A DNA stretch of 64,000 nucleotides, from assembly GCA_022511265.1 (NCBI GenBank), contig JAFLRX010000001.1, forward strand, positions 1 through 64,000, written 5' to 3'. The notes beneath the pieces are model-generated. The model had not been told where the DNA came from and searched no databases. It saw only the letters and a list, made by a program, of their open reading frames with translations. Made by a program: the position numbers and the translations under genes. Each line of letters starts with the position of its first letter. Within the stretch, counting starts at the first letter, position 1. The stretch comes from Eubacterium sp. Lineage in GTDB: Bacteria > Bacillota > Clostridia > Oscillospirales > Ruminococcaceae. Of the stretch, positions 60,978-64,000 are shown piece by piece.

Positions 60978-63034
60978 ATCTTCTCCTTATTGTCTATCGT
61001 GCCTTTATAATACAGTCCGCGGGTAAAGCCGCCGATCGGCGTTTCGCCTGTGATAAAACGCTTTACGGTTTCTTTTATATCCGTTTCATCGGTAAATCTT
61101 AACAACGCAAAATCAAACCCGCGCAAATCATCGGATTTGTCGCCGAGATACAACACATCGGGGTTGATTATCTCAACAGCGTTATCCGAGCACAGACATT
61201 TCATTTTACTGCTGTATCTGTCAACGATACAGTGCGGACAGTCTTTTCTTTTCACCGCACCGCAGGGCTTGCCGTCCTTTATCGGGCAGCGTCTTGTCAG
61301 CATCAGCGGCAGACCGCCGTACGCAATGATACCGCTTTTTATATCGGAGCATGCACAAAGGTCTCTCGCGGCTTTAACCGTCAATTCCGGCGATAGTACC
61401 GCATCGGTCACTCCAAGTTCTTTCAATGTCTGCAACGTATAACGATTGGTGACATTCAGTCTGAATGTGCCGTAAGCCTTCATTCCGAGGTCTTTCGCTA
61501 TCTGAATATGTGACAACGTGTGTGCCGCCATATTTTCATAACCCTGTTCTTTCAACTCGGAAATACGTTTTATAACATCAGCTTCGCAATCGCCTAAAAA
61601 AACCGGCGGAACAACCACTATCATATGCTTATCCGAGAGATTTTCATCCAGCAGACCTATAGGTGCGTATATAACAGAAAAATCCTTTACCAAAAGCGCG
61701 TCATAAAGCTGCCTTTCATTATATACCTCACAGCGCAGTTCGGGTGCGGCAGGTTTATTATATGTTGTTTTTTTCAACTGAATATTACGTATAGAATAAC
61801 CGTGAGAATTATTTTCCAGTATCTTTTCCGTCAGCTTTGAGACGGCGCTCCTGCGTAGCTCGTTAAGCTCGGAAGCACTTACCGAAAGCCCCGGCTGCAC
61901 CGATGCCGTAACATCTCCGGCATAATAAGATGTCCCGCCAAGCTTAGACAATTGGGCGCAGACCGCCTCGGCTGTTGTTTCTCGATTGACCGCCTTTTGG
62001 GGTACCGCTCCGCTGTCCGATACGCTTATATCGCCTACTGACAAAGTAACATAAACAGGCTTGTTTTCGGCAATGTCAGCTGTAATATCGCATTTATATC
62101 TTTTGCAGGGCTTTGCATACAGGCTCTTCGCCTTGGAAAGCGCCTGTGCGGAGGCATTGACGTCCTCTTTGGTCCTTATCCCCTGCATATCATGAAATTC
62201 ATCACAAAAATATCCGTCGGTGAAACCGCTGCGGGAAAACACACCTTGCAACAGACCGGTATCAGGTATACCGCCGTCCAAAGCAGCACGGCATGCGGAC
62301 ACAGCCGCGGCAACATATTCCGGGCGTTTCATACGCCCCTCTATTTTATAGGATGTCACGCCAGCGCCCTCCAGCTTTGAAAGCTGGCTTATCAGCGACA
62401 AATCTTTAAGTGAAAGCACCTCGCTTTTATTCCCGCAGGAAAAACCAAGTCTGCACGGCTGCGCGCACATCCCTCTGTTGGCACTGCGTCCGCCAAGCAT
62501 AGCGCTCATATAACACTGCCCGCTGACACTGACGCACAGCGCGCCGTGTACGAACAATTCCGTCTCTATATCAACATTGGAAATTATCTCTTTTATCTGC
62601 TCAAATGACAGCTCTCTGCCCAGCACCACTCTTGAAAAACCAAGTGCCTTTGCCGCCCGTGCGCCCGCAGAGGAATTTACCGTCATCTGCGTCGATGCGT
62701 GTATCGGCATATCGGGCACTATCTCACGCGCCAGTTTTGCGACGCCGAGATCCTGTATTATCAGCCCGTCCGCATCGGCTTCTGCATAGGCTTTTATGGT
62801 TTTTACCAGCTCTTCAAGCTCTCTGTCAAATACAAGCGTATTTAGTGTAACGTAGACCTTTACAGAGTTTTTGTGGCAAAGCTCTACCGCCTCTTTAAGC
62901 TGACGGTCGGAAAAATTTGCGGCGTTTTGTCTCGCATTGAAGGAAAGACCGCCCAAATAAACGGCGTCGGCTCCCGAATTAACGGCAGCCGTCAGTGCAT
63001 CAAATGTTCCGCAAGGTGCAAGTATCTCGCTCAT
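60974..63034 (-). CDS. U32-family protein (RlhA-like, with DUF3656-type region)
   Basis: 686 residues. The N-terminal TIM-barrel part shows GADAVYLGGLSFNARQNAANF, VHGALCVSVSGQCYMSAM and the signature RSANRGMCAQPCR, with Cys that can bind an iron-sulfur cluster. A DUF3656-like middle follows (about 340-430), then a second barrel-like half ending with CPIKDGKPCG..CPHC. This size matches RlhA, which hydroxylates C2501 of 23S rRNA using prephenate, so an rRNA or tRNA hydroxylase is more likely than a peptidase. Overlaps zapA and dut by 4 bp each. Confidence 0.9.
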   Translation of the reverse strand: MSEILAPCGTFDALTAAVNSGADAVYLGGLSFNARQNAANFSDRQLKEAVELCHKNSVKVYVTLNTLVFDRELEELVKTIKAYAEADADGLIIQDLGVAKLAREIVPDMPIHASTQMTVNSSAGARAAKALGFSRVVLGRELSFEQIKEIISNVDIETELFVHGALCVSVSGQCYMSAMLGGRSANRGMCAQPCRLGFSCGNKSEVLSLKDLSLISQLSKLEGAGVTSYKIEGRMKRPEYVAAAVSACRAALDGGIPDTGLLQGVFSRSGFTDGYFCDEFHDMQGIRTKEDVNASAQALSKAKSLYAKPCKRYKCDITADIAENKPVYVTLSVGDISVSDSGAVPQKAVNRETTAEAVCAQLSKLGGTSYYAGDVTASVQPGLSVSASELNELRRSAVSKLTEKILENNSHGYSIRNIQLKKTTYNKPAAPELRCEVYNERQLYDALLVKDFSVIYAPIGLLDENLSDKHMIVVVPPVFLGDCEADVIKRISELKEQGYENMAAHTLSHIQIAKDLGMKAYGTFRLNVTNRYTLQTLKELGVTDAVLSPELTVKAARDLCACSDIKSGIIAYGGLPLMLTRRCPIKDGKPCGAVKRKDCPHCIVDRYSSKMKCLCSDNAVEIINPDVLYLGDKSDDLRGFDFALLRFTDETDIKETVKRFITGETPIGGFTRGLYYKGTIDNKEKI

Positions 63035-63732
63035 AATGTCATTTGTCCGTCGTTTACAATCTCACTCATCTGCTGATTAAGATCGGAATACTTCTTCTTC
63101 AGCGCGTTAAGCTCGTCGTTAAGCTCGGCTATCTCCGCGCTCTTCTGCTTTACATACTCGTCAAAGGTCTTTTCGTATGTATTTACGGTATCTTTAAGCA
63201 CGGCTATCTCCTGCTCATTTGCGCCGGATACATCATCCTTCTTGTTATGCGAACGCGCATAGTCACGCTTTAAGTTGTTCCACGAGGTCTCCAGCTGTGC
63301 CAGCTTGTTTTCCAACGCCTTGTTTTTCTCAACAAGCTCGGCGTTTTCTTCCTTTAATGCCAAAGCCTTATCATTTTCCGCGATAAGCTCGTTGTTCTCA
63401 GTCTCAAGCAACTTTATCCTATCCTGCGCCGCAGACAGTTCTTCCTGAGCACTCTTCATATTACTTCCGTGCTGCTCGTATTCTTCAAGCTGCTTTTTAA
63501 GCTCCTCAGACTGCTTTTTATACATATCGCAGTCATTCTTTGCGGACTCTGCCTCATCGGCAATATCCAATGCGGAAAGAATAACTGTATCGGTCAGCGA
63601 CATGCCCGCTGCCGCCTCGCTTATCTGCGATATTTTCTTTTTCAGCTCGCTCTCCGCCGCACGCAGGCGTTCGGGATTATCGCTTCTCAGATTAAAATCA
63701 TGTCCGCTTATTGATACTTTGACTTTCTCCAT
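63031..63732 (-). CDS. zapA: ZapA-like cell division protein with long coiled coil
   Basis: 233 residues, about twice a usual ZapA. The first 55 residues are ZapA-like (VKVSISGHDFNLRSDNPERLRAAE, then MSLTDTVILSALDIADE). The rest is a nearly continuous coiled coil rich in Glu, Lys, Asn and Leu, broken near 160-175. ZapA binds FtsZ and bundles its filaments. A long C-terminal coil occurs in other Clostridia, where zapA also precedes U32 genes. GGAGG lies before the ATG. Confidence 0.85.
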   Translation of the reverse strand: MEKVKVSISGHDFNLRSDNPERLRAAESELKKKISQISEAAAGMSLTDTVILSALDIADEAESAKNDCDMYKKQSEELKKQLEEYEQHGSNMKSAQEELSAAQDRIKLLETENNELIAENDKALALKEENAELVEKNKALENKLAQLETSWNNLKRDYARSHNKKDDVSGANEQEIAVLKDTVNTYEKTFDEYVKQKSAEIAELNDELNALKKKYSDLNQQMSEIVNDGQMTL

Positions 63733-63747
63733 TGCTTTCCTCCGCAG

Positions 63748-64000
63748 TTATTTGAAGAACTTGTTTCTGGTAATGATTATCGCCACCGATGCGGCAAGCA
63801 CCGCAGAAATAAGCAGCGCAAACCATGTTGTGGGTACAGGAAGATCAGCTACATTCATTCCGTAAAAGCCGAAAACCATATTAGGCACCGACATAACTAT
63901 CGTTATGACCGTAAGCACCTTCATGACAATATTCAGGTTATTTGAGATGATACCGGCAAACGCCTCTGTTGTACCGGAGATGATATGCGAATAAATACTG
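63748..64000 (-). CDS. corA: CorA-family magnesium transporter, C-terminal end (start outside window)
   Basis: 84 residues are visible. They contain two membrane helices joined by a loop, with the family signature YGMN in MVFGFYGMN at the end of the first helix, then PVPTTWFALLIS starting the second, and a basic end (TRNKFFK). CorA forms a pentameric inner-membrane channel for Mg2+ (some members Co2+). Translated directly from the minus strand; the frame is open to the right edge. It lies 15 bp upstream of zapA. Confidence 0.93.
   Translation of the reverse strand, partial: SIYSHIISGTTEAFAGIISNNLNIVMKVLTVITIVMSVPNMVFGFYGMNVADLPVPTTWFALLISAVLAASVAIIITRNKFFK

Overview
The window looks like a chromosomal segment of a spore-forming Clostridia bacterium, most likely of the Oscillospiraceae/Ruminococcaceae. 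The evidence is the strong AGGAGG ribosome-binding sites, consensus sigma-A promoters with 17-bp spacers, sporulation genes (yqfC, yqfD, a YlbJ-like gene, spoVM) and Bacillus/Clostridium-type gene orders. Species cannot be fixed from the sequence. No insertion sequence, prophage, CRISPR array or rRNA gene was seen. One tRNA gene (initiator Met) is present. Most of the window is conserved core genome, with small accessory blocks between.

Layout. 1-865: 5' part of gap (minus). 1120-2703: a HAD phosphatase fused to a nuclease-like and winged-helix-like region; its promoter mirrors that of gap. 2724-3845: GNAT and Nudix genes. 11488 down to 3888 (minus): yqfC-yqfD-phoH-ybeY-dgkA-era-recO-mutS2, combining sporulation, ribosome maturation, envelope lipid recycling and DNA repair. 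11554-19043: a YlbJ-like membrane protein and a 2071-residue secreted subtilisin-like protease. 20846-19263: PAS-GGDEF diguanylate cyclase. 21640-21077: a lone ImmA/IrrE-type metallopeptidase, next to tRNA-fMet.

34908 down to 22112 (minus): a long cluster remA-gmk-priA-def-fmt-metallopeptidase-rsmB-rlmN-prpC-prkC-rsgA-thiN-small membrane protein-spoVM. It matches the Bacillus order around prkC, except that rpoZ and rpe are not in their usual places. The 27-codon spoVM at its end is easily missed. 38896 down to 34985: queA-metallophosphoesterase-tgt-mntP. 39196-42426: the lysine/diaminopimelate operon asd-dapA-dapB plus an ACT-domain gene, behind a structured leader RNA. 42484-45970: a heterodimeric ABC exporter with one degenerate half. 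46105-49416: a Tim44-like/zinc-ribbon/SPFH operon resembling the Bacillus ydjGHI membrane-stress module, but without pspA beside it.

49501-55337 is accessory and housekeeping: a carboxymuconolactone-decarboxylase-like protein, a cyclophilin-like lipoprotein, two Cys-rich DUF3795-type proteins with a WYL regulator, a Gp37/Gp68-type protein, a GNAT, hisS and mgsA. 60393 down to 55660 is the cell-shape cluster mreB-mreC-mreD-PBP2. 64000 down to 60540 holds the C-terminal end of corA, an extended zapA-like gene, a U32 (RlhA-like) protein and dut.

Best candidates for something undescribed: the HAD/nuclease-like fusion with its mirrored divergent promoter, the attenuator-like leader of asd, the ydjGHI-like operon, and the large palindrome beside the WYL/DUF3795 pair.
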